Notes under the pieces: generated by a model
Seen by the model: only the letters and a program-made list of their open reading frames with translations
Databases searched by the model: none
What the model was told of the DNA's origin: nothing
Assembly (NCBI RefSeq): GCF_900129935.1
Contig: NZ_FQXJ01000003.1
Location: forward strand, 310,001-374,000
From: Desulfosporosinus lacus DSM 15449
Lineage (GTDB): Bacteria > Bacillota > Desulfitobacteriia > Desulfitobacteriales > Desulfitobacteriaceae
Reading direction: 5' to 3'
Length of the DNA: 64,000 bases
Shown: in pieces, positions 33,149 to 41,678 of the stretch
Numbering within the stretch: position 1 is the stretch's first letter
Layout of the letters: each line of letters starts with the position of its first letter
Made by a program: the position numbers and the translations under genes

Positions 33149-34510
33149 ATGCGAAAAATTCTAATCGCGGATGATGAAGCGAATATGCGCTGGGTTTTGG
33201 AACGGGCCTTGAGTAAAGCTGGCTATGAGGTGGAGACAGCGGAGGACGGGCAACTCGCCTTAGAGCGAGCATTGGCTGAACGGCCAGATCTTGTCCTATT
33301 GGACTTAAAAATGCCGAAGCTCGATGGGTTAAGTGTTCTGAGGAGGCTTAAAGAGCATTATCCAGATTTAATGATTATTATGATGACCGCGCACGGGAGC
33401 ACTGCTACGGCGATTGAGGCCATGAAGGCTGGGGCCCATGATTATTTGATGAAACCCTTTGATATAGAAGAACTGCTTATCACGGTCTCGAAAGCCTTCG
33501 AAGTAGAAAGACTACGTGAGCAGGTAGACTATCTTAAAGGGGAGGTCGAAAGTAATGGCTGGCAAATTGTTGTGAACAGTGAAGCAATGCAAAAGGTTAG
33601 GCACTTAGTGGAGCGAGTCGCCCTCACGCCAGCTACGGTACTTATTCAAGGGGAATCGGGCACGGGGAAGGAATTGGTGGCCAATGCGATACATAGCTTA
33701 AGTCCTCGGGTTGGAGGACCGTTTATTCGGGTTAATTGTGCCGCTTTGACAGAGACCCTACTGGAGACGGAACTTTTTGGACACGAAAAAGGGGCATTTA
33801 CAGGTGCCCTTGTCCGAAAAATGGGGCGCTTCGAATTAGCCAATGGAGGTACTCTCTTTCTCGATGAGATTGGCGAGTTGTCCTTTAACGTCCAGGCTAA
33901 ACTTTTGCGGGTACTCCAAGAACGAACGTTTGAGCGAGTCGGGGGAGAGAAGACCATCAAAGTAGATGTACGGATTATTGCGGCAACGAATCGGGATTTG
34001 CTGAAAGAGGTTCAGGAAGGACGATTTCGGGAGGATCTGTTTTATCGTCTCAGTGTCTTTCCTATTTCAATTCCTCCTTTAAGGGAACGTCAGGAGGATA
34101 TTCCTGACCTTGCAGACCATTTTGTGAAGAAATTTAGAACTTATGGGCAAGGCAAGACGCTTGGTCCGGGAGTCCTTACTCAGCTCATGGCGTATGAATG
34201 GCCGGGAAATGTGCGCGAACTGGAAAATGTCATAGAACGTATGGTGATTATTTCCTTAGGAACAGTGATTGGGAACGATGAATTGCCCGTCTTTAACTCT
34301 CTCAAAAAAGAAGAGAAGGGCCGCATTGGGGCCTTTGAGTTACCGCCAGAGGGAGTTTCCCTTGAAGAACTAGAGAAATCCTTTCTTAAGCAAGCTCTGG
34401 AACAAACGGGTGGGAACCAAAGCCAAGCGGCAAAACGGTTAGGGCTTTCCAGACATGCCTTATTATACCGTTTAGAAAAATACGGAATCGATCCTCATTG
34501 GGGGATTTAG
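33149..34510 (+). CDS. NtrC-family sigma-54-dependent response regulator
   Basis: The 453-residue regulator has a receiver domain (LVLLDLKMP phospho-Asp; YLMKPFDIE) and a sigma-54 AAA+ domain with Walker A GESGTGKE, the sigma-54 contact loop GAFTGA, GGTLFLDEIGEL and FYRLSVFPI. A Fis-type HTH is at the C-terminus (GNQSQAAKRLGLSRHALLYRLEKY). GAFTGA is intact, so it should activate RpoN promoters. It starts at 33149 behind GAGGAGGG and is followed by its kinase after 58 bases. A broken copy of its receiver lies at 21711. Confidence 0.9.
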   Translation: MRKILIADDEANMRWVLERALSKAGYEVETAEDGQLALERALAERPDLVLLDLKMPKLDGLSVLRRLKEHYPDLMIIMMTAHGSTATAIEAMKAGAHDYLMKPFDIEELLITVSKAFEVERLREQVDYLKGEVESNGWQIVVNSEAMQKVRHLVERVALTPATVLIQGESGTGKELVANAIHSLSPRVGGPFIRVNCAALTETLLETELFGHEKGAFTGALVRKMGRFELANGGTLFLDEIGELSFNVQAKLLRVLQERTFERVGGEKTIKVDVRIIAATNRDLLKEVQEGRFREDLFYRLSVFPISIPPLRERQEDIPDLADHFVKKFRTYGQGKTLGPGVLTQLMAYEWPGNVRELENVIERMVIISLGTVIGNDELPVFNSLKKEEKGRIGAFELPPEGVSLEELEKSFLKQALEQTGGNQSQAAKRLGLSRHALLYRLEKYGIDPHWGI

Positions 34511-34568
34511 AAAATAATTCTAATAAGCCGTTGGTCCAAGGAAACAAGGATAGGGTGGAGGTTGTCTA

Positions 34569-35720
34569 TTGCTAAATCACATGCATGAACCCCCTGAACA
34601 AAGCCGTACCCGGACTCTCTTTGACCTGATTGCGATTGGGCTTGTCATCGCGATTTTGACGACGATTCACTATACGAATTATCATTACGCCGTGGATTAT
34701 CACATTCTCTTGCAATTTGCCTATTATATCCCGGTGATTTATGCGGCGATGCGTTTCGGACCTGCGGGAGGGATCCTATCTAGTTTTGTAATAACGTTAC
34801 TTTTCCTACCGCTCATGTCGCATTTTCAAGATACTTTGACACCAGCTGCTAAGTATACCCAGTGGGTAGAAGTCGGCTTAATTAACATCATCGGCTGGTT
34901 AACAGGTTTTTTGTCTGAAGAGGAGCGAAAAGCGAAACGCAAATACAAGCTGGCCCTAACGGTTCAAAAGGAATTAGTGGAGAAGATAAAGAGAGAAGGG
35001 CAGGAACGCCAACGATTAGAGAGCGAGATAAGGCAAACGGAACGATTAACGGCCCTAGGGCATATGAGTGCTGGTTTGGCTCATGAAATACGTAATCCCT
35101 TGGGAATTATGAAAGTGAGTATCCAAATGCTGGCCCAGGAAAAAGGCGACGATGGTGATGGAGTCGTTACTCAATACTGTCGTGTCCTACTGGAAGAGTG
35201 TGAACGGTTAAATCGCTTGGTAAGTGAGTTCTTGAGCTTTGCTCGGCCCAAAGATCCAGTACGGGGAAAAATTAGGTTGGGGAAACTTTTGGATGAAGGA
35301 GTCACCTTGATTCAGCCTGCCCTACAGCAAAATCATATTCAGTTAGAACAAGCTCGAGATGCTGTTGATGACCAAGAGGTTGAGGTGGACCCGGATCAGA
35401 TTAAGCAAGTCTTTTTAAATATCTTACTTAATGCCATCGATGCTCAAGGCGAGGGCGGGGTGATTTATTTAGAAGGAGTTCAGCTAGACGGCTTTGTAGG
35501 CTTCGCAGTCAGTGACGAAGGACCTGGGATTTCGCCAGACGACCTGCCTTATATCTATGATCCTTTTTTTACGATGAAAGAGAAGGGGACTGGATTAGGG
35601 TTATCCGTTGTACACCGTATCCTAGATCAACACGGGGGGAGGATTTCTACTGTGAATCGAAGGGATCGAGGGGTTCGGGTGGAAATACTGTTACCTTACA
35701 TTCAGAAGACGGGTGTTTAA
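34569..35720 (+). CDS. NtrB-like sensor histidine kinase
   Basis: The 383-residue kinase starts at a TTG behind GGTGGAGG. It has three to four N-terminal membrane helices (about 18-110), a coiled linker, HisKA (MSAGLAHEIRNPLGIMK) and HATPase (NILLNAIDAQGEGG, DEGPGISPDDLP, KGTGLGLSVV). No PAS domain is present, so sensing is likely through the membrane part. It pairs with the NtrC-like regulator upstream. A fragment of its last 65 codons is duplicated at 38488. A long hairpin follows the stop. Confidence 0.88.
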   Translation: MLNHMHEPPEQSRTRTLFDLIAIGLVIAILTTIHYTNYHYAVDYHILLQFAYYIPVIYAAMRFGPAGGILSSFVITLLFLPLMSHFQDTLTPAAKYTQWVEVGLINIIGWLTGFLSEEERKAKRKYKLALTVQKELVEKIKREGQERQRLESEIRQTERLTALGHMSAGLAHEIRNPLGIMKVSIQMLAQEKGDDGDGVVTQYCRVLLEECERLNRLVSEFLSFARPKDPVRGKIRLGKLLDEGVTLIQPALQQNHIQLEQARDAVDDQEVEVDPDQIKQVFLNILLNAIDAQGEGGVIYLEGVQLDGFVGFAVSDEGPGISPDDLPYIYDPFFTMKEKGTGLGLSVVHRILDQHGGRISTVNRRDRGVRVEILLPYIQKTGV

Positions 35721-35739
35721 CAATAATACCGTCGTTTTA

Positions 35740-35783
35740 GACAATAGCCAATTTTCCCTAGCGTTGGAGAATTGGCTATTGTC
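35740..35783. terminator. Long hairpin after the NtrB-like gene
   Basis: GACAATAGCCAATT (35740-35753) and AATTGGCTATTGTC (35770-35783) form a 14-bp perfect stem. A clear T run is lacking. Confidence 0.5.
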
Positions 35784-35789
35784 TATTGC

Positions 35790-35834
35790 CATATTGTTCC
35801 ATCTGTTCCACTCCATACATATTATGTTCTATCT
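35790..35834 (+). promoter_or_regulatory. Bipartite promoter-like element (copy 1)
   Basis: CATATTGTTCCA, 16 bases, CATATTATG, 2 bases, CTATCT. The identical pattern with the same spacing is found at 40353-40397 before the cfa-like gene. CATATTAT fits the -10 consensus CATAnnnT of sporulation sigma factors E and K, which would suit the YjcZ-like genes here. Confidence 0.55.
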
Positions 35835-35855
35835 TAGGCAAAGGGGGAAATGCAA

Positions 35856-35975
35856 ATGGCATTTGGCGAAGTTGATGGAGCTTGCGGCTGTGGAACAGGA
35901 CGTGGCTTTGGTGCCGGAATCGCAGCAGTTGTCGTGATTATTCTTCTTCTTATCGCATTGGGAATTGTGTTCTAA
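35856..35975 (+). CDS. YjcZ-like small hydrophobic protein 1
   Basis: The 39-residue product begins MAFGEVDGACGCGTGRGFGA and ends with one membrane helix (AAVVVIILLLIALGIVF). The Gly/Cys-rich head plus a C-terminal helix with the ending LLIALGIVF resembles the YjcZ family of sporulation-associated small proteins. A GGGGGA site lies upstream. The next gene encodes a similar protein. Confidence 0.65.
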   Translation: MAFGEVDGACGCGTGRGFGAGIAAVVVIILLLIALGIVF

Positions 35976-35997
35976 ATTGAAAGGGAGGTAATGATTA

Positions 35998-36150
35998 ATG
36001 TACGGATACGGTGGATACGGGGCATGTTGTCATCCCCCAGTAGCTCCAGTTGCCCCAGTTGCTGCTTATGGTGGCGTTGGTGTTGGGGTCGGAGTGGGAA
36101 TTATCGCGATTGCAATTTTGATTCTTATTGCTTTAGGTGTGATCTTCTAA
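35998..36150 (+). CDS. YjcZ-like small hydrophobic protein 2
   Basis: The 50-residue product begins MYGYGGYGACCHPPVAPVAP and ends in a membrane helix IIAIAILILIALGVIF. It has the YGGYG head typical of YjcZ-like spore proteins. GGGAGG precedes the ATG at 35998. It lies 22 bases after the first small gene and is followed by a hairpin terminator (36163-36196), so the two form an operon. Confidence 0.7.
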   Translation: MYGYGGYGACCHPPVAPVAPVAAYGGVGVGVGVGIIAIAILILIALGVIF

Positions 36151-36162
36151 CAAATACTATTT

Positions 36163-36196
36163 AACTGGTTATCACCTTTATTGGTGGTAGCCAGTT
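36163..36196 (+). terminator. Hairpin after the YjcZ-like genes
   Basis: AACTGGTTATCACC pairs imperfectly with GGTGGTAGCCAGTT. It lies between two converging transcripts and may serve both. Confidence 0.5.
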
Positions 36197-36240
36197 CATT
36201 GTTGATACTCTGATTGTACTTGAAAAGAGCTGTAGTAGTA

Positions 36241-36954
36241 TTAAACACAACACCTAAATATACAAAAACCTAGTTTATCCTTATAAGTTGTTGTTAAGTG
36301 TTCGTGCTTTTCAAAAATTTCTAGTAATTTGTCATCTATATTTTCCGAAAGTGAAAAATCAGTAACAGTATCAATATTATTTTCATCAAATTGCTGTTTG
36401 AATTTTTCTACTTTTATCTGTTTGAATCCGGCCTTTTGAAAAAGGTTTAACCATTCTGATTCAGTTAGTAATTGAGAAATGCCATAAAATTCAACTATTG
36501 TTTTTAATTCTTCCTCAGAAAATGAATTTTCAAGTACCATTTCAATTGCAAGTAATACACCATTTGGTTTAAGCACTCTTTTAAATTCCTGTATTGTTAA
36601 GGACACATCTGTAAACGATGTTACAGATTCTGACAGGATAAAATCAAATAATCCATCGATAAAAGGTAAATTCTCAACACTTCCATACATAACATTAATA
36701 GGTGGGTGTAAGGATAAAAACCTTTGTTTAGCTTTTTCTAACATTGTATTATTACTATCTAAGGAAGTAACAGAGCATCGGTACTTTTCTGCAATGTATG
36801 CAGATGTCTGACCTGTGCCACATCCAACGTCAAGAATTGACTTTTCTTGATCTATATATTCCCTTGATAAAATACTTTTTGTAAGTTGAAGACCTCCAGG
36901 GTGAGCACCCCCAACTCCGAACGATGCTAAACAATCGAGATATGTGTAATTCAA
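36241..36954 (-). CDS. Class I SAM-dependent methyltransferase
   Basis: The 237-residue protein has motif I ILDVGCGTGQTSAYIAEKY, an acidic residue at the end of beta-2 (TSLDSNN), VENLPFIDGLFDFILSESV and a later FKRVLKPNGVLLAIEMVL. This is the pattern of small-molecule methyltransferases related to UbiE/COQ5. The start is a TTG at 36954. The substrate cannot be told. Its A+T content is higher than that of its neighbours, and no operon partner is nearby, which may indicate acquisition. Confidence 0.75.
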   Translation of the reverse strand: MNYTYLDCLASFGVGGAHPGGLQLTKSILSREYIDQEKSILDVGCGTGQTSAYIAEKYRCSVTSLDSNNTMLEKAKQRFLSLHPPINVMYGSVENLPFIDGLFDFILSESVTSFTDVSLTIQEFKRVLKPNGVLLAIEMVLENSFSEEELKTIVEFYGISQLLTESEWLNLFQKAGFKQIKVEKFKQQFDENNIDTVTDFSLSENIDDKLLEIFEKHEHLTTTYKDKLGFCIFRCCV

Positions 36955-37141
36955 TTTCAGTCACATCCTTGTTGCTATATAACTACATTATATTATGATA
37001 AAAGGGCTGAATTGTATCTGTTCCGCCCATTCAAAGTTGTTAGGTCGAGACAGGAGGAGGAGATAAAAAAGGCCTCGCAACGTGTATTTAATAATTGCAT
37101 ATTGTATTAGGCCAGATGTAAAGCTAGGAAGGAGTGCGTAT

Positions 37142-37924
37142 ATGAGCGTTATTAGAACAGACAATTGGTTAGAAGATTTATACGAACAACCCATTAAAAT
37201 GTGTGAAAAGATAACAACGTATTTTGATGGCGCTCAAGCTTACGAAATCTATGATCACCTAACCCTACATGGAATGTATCGTCCCTTCAAGAACGGGAAA
37301 GAGCAAGTGAGAAAATTACAGGAAAATAAAGTATGGGAAATTGTACAAAATGAAAAACAACGACATAAAAAAACGTGGGAAGGGCCCGACGTCCCTATCT
37401 TCATCTTTCCATCAGATACTAACAACCGGAAAATTAAATCGGATTTTAACGGAAAATCAGGCCTAAGCTTTAAAGATAAATTATTTCTATTCATTTCAGG
37501 AGATATCTTGGAAAAGGAAATAAGGTCATTATTTACACATGAATACAACCATGTATGTCGGTTATTTAAATTTAAAAAAAGTGAAGAGGATTATGTACTG
37601 CTGGACACAATTATCTTGGAAGGCTTAGCTGAGAATGCAGTCCGGGAAAGATTTGGTGAAGAGTTTGTAGCAATCTGGACATCTTATTACTCAACTGATG
37701 AGCTAGAGAAAATGTGGAACAACCTAGTACACCCAAACAGAAATATATTAAAAACTGATCCTAAACATCAAGACATATTATATGGATTATGTTCTTATCC
37801 CAAAATGGCGGGGTACTGTGTTGGATACTATTTAGTTAAGAAATATCTTGAAGCAAATAGCTTAACATCTAACGAACTACTTAATGCCCCAACTGATAAG
37901 ATTGCTCATTTAAAAATGACTTAG
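37142..37924 (+). CDS. YjaZ-like zinc protease (DUF2268)
   Basis: The 260-residue protein has the zinc motif FTHEYNHVCRLF (HExxH variant HEYNH) near residue 145 and a downstream glutamate in TIILEGLAENAVRERFG. WGPDVPIFIFP-like and GKSGLSFKDKLFLFIS segments are typical of DUF2268/YjaZ proteins, predicted zinc-dependent proteases of unknown target. AAGGAG precedes the ATG; the frame upstream (to 37082) is not needed. It is monocistronic with a bidirectional terminator downstream. Confidence 0.75.
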   Translation: MSVIRTDNWLEDLYEQPIKMCEKITTYFDGAQAYEIYDHLTLHGMYRPFKNGKEQVRKLQENKVWEIVQNEKQRHKKTWEGPDVPIFIFPSDTNNRKIKSDFNGKSGLSFKDKLFLFISGDILEKEIRSLFTHEYNHVCRLFKFKKSEEDYVLLDTIILEGLAENAVRERFGEEFVAIWTSYYSTDELEKMWNNLVHPNRNILKTDPKHQDILYGLCSYPKMAGYCVGYYLVKKYLEANSLTSNELLNAPTDKIAHLKMT

Positions 37925-37970
37925 AAATTTGCAGATCATATAATGAGAAGGTCGTTCGTACAGATAGATG

Positions 37971-38005
37971 AAAAGACCGAGGGCAAAACACACCCCCGGT
38001 CTTTT
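37971..38005. terminator. Bidirectional terminator
   Basis: AAAAGACCGAGGG pairs with CCCCCGGTCTTTT. It serves the YjaZ-like gene and the convergent small gene. Confidence 0.75.
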
Positions 38006-38042
38006 CAACTTTTAAAATCTTCAAAAGTTTACCAATATAAGA

Positions 38043-38297
38043 TTAGATAAACAATAACGGAAGTAAAGCCAATGTAGCAATTGCACCTAATGCAATTCCT
38101 GCACCCCAACCAGGATAACCATACCAACCATAGCCGAAGCCACCCAAATCTCTAGTGCGACTAAGCGGTTGTAAATATACGCTGTTATTGTCAACATCCC
38201 CAATAATACCTCGGTGAATTCTTCCGTCATGAGTTACGATTTCAACTGCTCTACCTCTGTATCTTTGGCATAGCGAATAATAATCTCCAACTGACAT
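38043..38297 (-). CDS. Small LSm/SH3-like protein with Gly-rich C-terminal helix
   Basis: The 84-residue protein has an N-terminal beta-barrel-like part (RGRAVEIVTHDGRIHRGIIGDVDNNSVYLQPL), similar in pattern to LSm-type or YlzJ-like barrels. A Gly/Tyr/Trp stretch (LGGFGYGWYGYPGWGAG) and a C-terminal hydrophobic helix follow. Proteins of this shape are common in spore-forming Firmicutes, but their function is not known. AGGTGACAAA precedes the ATG. Confidence 0.6.
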   Translation of the reverse strand: MSVGDYYSLCQRYRGRAVEIVTHDGRIHRGIIGDVDNNSVYLQPLSRTRDLGGFGYGWYGYPGWGAGIALGAIATLALLPLLFI

Positions 38298-38487
38298 TTT
38301 GTCACCTCCAATATCTTGAATATCTAATGAGCCACATGATAGTTTATGTATTGAAAGCTTAATGAGCCATTATTTTCCATAAATAAATTACAGACAGTTT
38401 GAGCTTTTATGAGTGATAAACGCTAATGATTTATAGAAATGTGGATTTTGCTGGTATCGAACAAGGCAATTTGTTTAAACGGTGGAG

Positions 38488-38685
38488 GACCTGCATTTCG
38501 CCAGACGACCTGCCCTATATCTATGATCCTTTTTTTACGATGAAAGAGAAAGGGACTGGATTAGGGTTATCCGTTGTACACCGTATCCTGATCAACACCG
38601 GGGAAGGATTTCAACTGTGAATCGGAGAGATCGAGGGGTTCGGGTAGAAATACTGTTACCTTCCATTTTAGAAGACGAGTTAATC
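38488..38685 (+). pseudogene. Fragment of the NtrB-like kinase (3' end duplicate)
   Basis: The sequence is about 93 percent identical to 35525-35720, the last 65 codons of the kinase gene (ISPDDLPYIYDPFFTMKEKG, then TGLGLSVVHRIL). A one-base deletion after CGTATCCT disrupts the frame, and no start or HisKA part is present. Together with the receiver-only copy at 21711 it shows that both ends of the ntrC-ntrB locus were once duplicated. It lies in a 527-base gap between genes that otherwise holds nothing recognisable. Confidence 0.8.
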
Positions 38686-38824
38686 ATTAGTCCTCAGGCT
38701 TTTACGGGCTAGGGTTTTCTTATTTTTTGCAATTGTCTTGTTATAAATTAATTTATAGCCTGCATAAATCTCAATAGAATCTTACATAATAATAATCGAA
38801 ATACATTTTATAGGGGGAAAATAA

Positions 38825-39223
38825 ATGCAAACTACTAATGTCACAGGAACGAGTTCAGCAGTAAATCAAATGCCCATGCCAACTGCTATGAATCCTACAA
38901 TGCAGGCGTGCATTGATGCTTGTAATGCCTGTCTCCAGGCTTGCGAAGAATGCTACTCTGCTTGTCTAAATGAACCTGATGTACAGGCAAGAATACACTG
39001 CATCCAGGTACTAAGAGATTGTGCAGATATCTGTTCTATGGCATCTCAATACATGTCAAGAAATAGTGAATTTGGTCAGCAATTCTGTAATCTGTGTGCC
39101 ACAATTTGCGATGCTTGTGCTGGTGAGTGTGCCAAATTCCAGGATACACACTGTCAGAATTGTGCTGATATATGCCGTACATGTGCAGATGAATGCCGCA
39201 AGATGTCAACTACAAAAATGTAG
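38825..39223 (+). CDS. Cys-rich four-helix copper-storage-like protein (Csp/DUF326)
   Basis: The 132-residue protein has about 20 cysteines spaced as CxxxC/CxxC along predicted helices (CIDACNACLQACEECYSAC, CNLCATICDACAGEC, CQNCADICRTCADEC). This is the DUF326/Csp family, four-helix bundles whose inward-facing cysteines store many copper(I) ions. No signal peptide is present, so it is cytosolic (Csp3-like). An AGGGGG site precedes the ATG. With the CopB ATPase and FixH/YtkA-like genes in this region it supports a copper-homeostasis theme. Confidence 0.85.
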   Translation: MQTTNVTGTSSAVNQMPMPTAMNPTMQACIDACNACLQACEECYSACLNEPDVQARIHCIQVLRDCADICSMASQYMSRNSEFGQQFCNLCATICDACAGECAKFQDTHCQNCADICRTCADECRKMSTTKM

Positions 39224-39716
39224 GCGATTAATAAACCTTAATTACTACAACGCATTGGTACTATAAAAGCACAAGCAAACGATCCGAATGAACGGGTTGA
39301 ATGCTTGTGCTTATTTAAATATAATATGGGGAGAAATGGCCTGGCGTACTTCGCATTGGATTTCGCATCCGTAGAATAATCAGTCAGCCATCCCCTTATT
39401 ATGTGCATTCGATTAAGCAGGTTGAAACCGGTGAGGCTTTCGTGTAACTAACCAATATGAATGGTAATAAGCGGGATGGACGCTTTGCCCGGAACGATGG
39501 CTCGATTTCTCCGGTGGATCCGTGTCAGTGTACCGTTGGGGCTCAAACATATTTTTTAACAACATTCTAAATTGTATAATTGACGACAATTTGACGACAA
39601 CGAGTCTGTAATTAGGCAAAAATAGAGGGGAAAGCAGGTCGATTAATTACACGGATAATCAACTAGATAGGCTTAAACACTAATACCTAGGACTAGATAA
39701 GACTAACGACATCGAA
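39224..39716. other. Gene-poor stretch before the tRNA fragment
   Basis: No convincing gene is seen. A repeat-like TTGACGACAA word occurs three times (39580-39600 and 39828), reminiscent of integrase-adjacent spacers. The minus-strand frame here has no recognisable domain. Confidence 0.3.
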
Positions 39717-39761
39717 TTCCCAAGCCGAGGATCGCGAGTTCGAATCTCGTCGTCCGCTCCA
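39717..39761 (+). tRNA. 3' fragment of tRNA-Gly(CCC): attachment-site scar
   Basis: TTCCCAAGCCG (anticodon loop with CCC) followed by the T-arm GCGAGTTCGAATCTCGT and acceptor GTCCGCTCCA matches the 3' half of a glycine tRNA. The 5' half is missing; the preceding bases do not pair with the acceptor or D-arm. Integrases often recombine into tRNA 3' ends, leaving such a copy at the far side of an island. It is therefore a probable att site and not a working tRNA. Confidence 0.65.
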
Positions 39762-39849
39762 TACGAAAACATAGACATCGCAAGGGATTGCGGTGTTATT
39801 ATTTTTTTGAAAGCTCTTTTTGACGACAACCAGACCTTTTTTAGAAAAA

Positions 39850-40140
39850 ATAAAGCGCTGAGGCCAACCTCAGGATAAGGTATTATAAATTTCAGCGCTT
39901 TAGCCCTATATATTGTATGCTCTATAAACTCCGCCAAAACTGTTTGAGGTGTTACTAGGTTTACTTTGGTAGCACCTAAAGTACCCAATATACCGTATAG
40001 CATAGTCCACATGCCTGCATCCGCAAGGCTTCCTTTTAGAACTGCATGTTATTTACTAAATAATAATAGACTTGATAAAGTAACCACACCCAGAGTTCCT
40101 GACATTACTGTACCAGTAAGATAGCCTATAAGCTTGCTTT
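39850..40140 (-). pseudogene. Decayed small membrane-protein gene
   Basis: On the minus strand one frame reads KLIGYLTGTVMSGTLGVVTL then SSLLLFSK, a TAA, then HAVLKGSLADAGMWTMLYGI and LGTLGATKVNLVTP. The pattern of hydrophobic helices and Gly-rich turns looks like a former multi-pass membrane protein, with one in-frame stop and an earlier one upstream. No family is recognised. An AAAGCGCTGA/TCAGCGCTTT inverted repeat lies over its 3' end. Confidence 0.4.
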
Positions 40141-40225
40141 AGGATCTGCAATTTATGTGGGGGTACAAGCATCCCGGCTACTCTATGAGGGCCCTTGCAA
40201 CTGGGTAAAAGGACGCTTCTAAATG

Positions 40226-40252
40226 AAAAGATCGGGTTAAAACCGATCTTTT
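40226..40252 (+). terminator. Rho-independent terminator upstream of the cfa-like gene
   Basis: AAAAGATCGG pairs with CCGATCTTTT around GTTAAAA. It would stop transcription entering from the left. Confidence 0.65.
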
Positions 40253-40352
40253 GTCCCGCCTGTCATCTCGACAGATTGTTTGCATATATTTAGATAGGGA
40301 CATAAGTAAGGGATATACCAAAATGAAAGCAAATAATAGGAGTCAGCATATT

Positions 40353-40397
40353 CATATTGTTCCACATAGGCCAAGCTATGCATATTATGGACTATCT
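40353..40397 (+). promoter_or_regulatory. Bipartite promoter-like element (copy 2)
   Basis: CATATTGTTCCA (40353-40364), 16 bases, CATATTATG (40381-40389), 2 bases, CTATCT. It matches the element at 35790 with identical spacing, while the intervening 16 bases differ. It lies 39 bases before the cfa-like start. Confidence 0.55.
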
Positions 40398-40435
40398 CTT
40401 AAGAGGAACTGGTAGGCCATTATGGAGGCGGGAAA

Positions 40436-41611
40436 ATGGATGTTGACAAATTATTTTACCGGTATGTAATTAAAAACCTTTTTGTCGATCCTTGTGAAGT
40501 GAAATTTTGGGATGGTGAAGTTGTTATTTATGGAGAGGGGATCCCTCAGTTTCGAATTAATTTCAACGAGCCAATTGCTAAATTAGAAGTTTTTACTGAT
40601 CCTTATATGGCCTTTGGCGAAGGGTATATGCTGAAGAAGATTGATATTGTGGGAAGTGTCCAAAAGGTCATTGAGTCCCTCTATAAGAATCGGAGCAGCT
40701 TTCTCCATCAGAAAAAAGGTTATAAAAAGTTGTTTGAAATTTTCTCGAACAGTATTCGAGAAAGCAAAGAGAATATTCAATTTCACTATGACATTGGAAA
40801 CGATTTCTACAGATTATGGCTTGACGAAACTATGACTTATTCCTGCGCGTATTTTAAGTCTCCAGAAGATAGTTTGCTTCAGGCTCAACGTAACAAAGTA
40901 GCGCACATTCTGCGCAAATTGAATTTACAGCCTGGTCAAACCTTACTCGATATAGGCTGCGGGTGGGGAGAGCTTATTATTGCTGCAGCAAAAGATTATC
41001 AGTCCAAAGCTCTCGGAATCACTCTTAGTTCTGAACAATACTACAAGACCGTTGAAAGAATTGAAAACGAGGGATTACAAGATATGGTTGAGGTTCAGCT
41101 CATCGACTACCGGGAATTAGAGGGCAGAACTTTTGACCGGGTGGTAAGTGTAGGGATGATTGAGCATGTAGGTAAGGCGCACCTTAATAGTTATTTTTCA
41201 GCTGTAAGCTCCCTATTGAATGAAAATGGAGTATCGCTCTTACACTGTATTACAGGATATAAAGAATTGGCAATTAATAGCTGGTTCAATAAGTACATTT
41301 TTCCTGGCGGATATATTCCTGCAGTGCAAGAACTAGTTTGGCTAATGGCCGCCAACGGATTCTATCTCATTGACCTAGAGAGCCTTCGCGAACACTATAC
41401 TCGAACCTTGGAACACTGGATCAAGAATTTTGAGGGTTCCCTCACATTAGCCATGAAGATCAAAGATGAAACTTTTATTCGGATGTGGCGGCTTTATCTA
41501 AACTCATGTGCCGCTTCTTTCCATTCGGGTAATATCGATCTTCATCAATTCCTGTTTACGAAGGGGGTTAATAATAATTGGCCCCTGACCCGAATAAATA
41601 TGTATTCTTAA
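40436..41611 (+). CDS. cfa: Cyclopropane-fatty-acyl-phospholipid synthase-like methyltransferase
   Basis: The 391-residue protein has the Cfa layout: an N-terminal lipid-binding region, HYDIGNDFYRLWLDETMTYSCAYF, SAM motif LLDIGCGWGELIIAAAK, VSVGMIEHVGKAHLNSYF and a C-terminal SWFNKYIFPGGYIPAVQEL. All belong to the family that adds a methylene bridge to unsaturated acyl chains of membrane phospholipids using SAM. Length is typical. GGAGGCGGG precedes the ATG. It has its own promoter-like element, shared with the YjcZ-like genes, hinting at stationary-phase or sporulation-linked control. Confidence 0.88.
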   Translation: MDVDKLFYRYVIKNLFVDPCEVKFWDGEVVIYGEGIPQFRINFNEPIAKLEVFTDPYMAFGEGYMLKKIDIVGSVQKVIESLYKNRSSFLHQKKGYKKLFEIFSNSIRESKENIQFHYDIGNDFYRLWLDETMTYSCAYFKSPEDSLLQAQRNKVAHILRKLNLQPGQTLLDIGCGWGELIIAAAKDYQSKALGITLSSEQYYKTVERIENEGLQDMVEVQLIDYRELEGRTFDRVVSVGMIEHVGKAHLNSYFSAVSSLLNENGVSLLHCITGYKELAINSWFNKYIFPGGYIPAVQELVWLMAANGFYLIDLESLREHYTRTLEHWIKNFEGSLTLAMKIKDETFIRMWRLYLNSCAASFHSGNIDLHQFLFTKGVNNNWPLTRINMYS

Positions 41612-41678
41612 ATAGTCATCTTAGTCTCTAAGAGTTTATTTCCATATGTGTCACCGTTCTCATTTGATAAAAAAAGGT

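Noticed and set aside
35740..35800. Sigma-54 promoter for the YjcZ-like genes
   Set aside because: The GG and GC elements are 12 bases apart, not the required 10.
35713..35937. 74-codon frame overlapping the end of the NtrB-like kinase gene
   Set aside because: It runs through a hairpin, the bipartite promoter element and the start of the YjcZ-like gene in another frame; no ribosome site or domain is seen.
38426..38620. Short frame called as a histidine kinase protein
   Set aside because: It is only a duplicated end of the kinase gene at 34569, frameshifted and without a kinase core, so it is listed as a pseudogene.
39680..40012. 110-codon minus-strand frame with the peptide DEIRTRDPRLG
   Set aside because: That peptide is the well-known false translation of a tRNA-Gly antisense strand; the frame only fuses the tRNA scar with a decayed gene.
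40140..40260. GGACGC and CCC/GGG words upstream of cfa suggested a c-di-GMP riboswitch
   Set aside because: The GGCAAACC and GCAAAGCC blocks of that class are missing; only the terminator hairpin is convincing.
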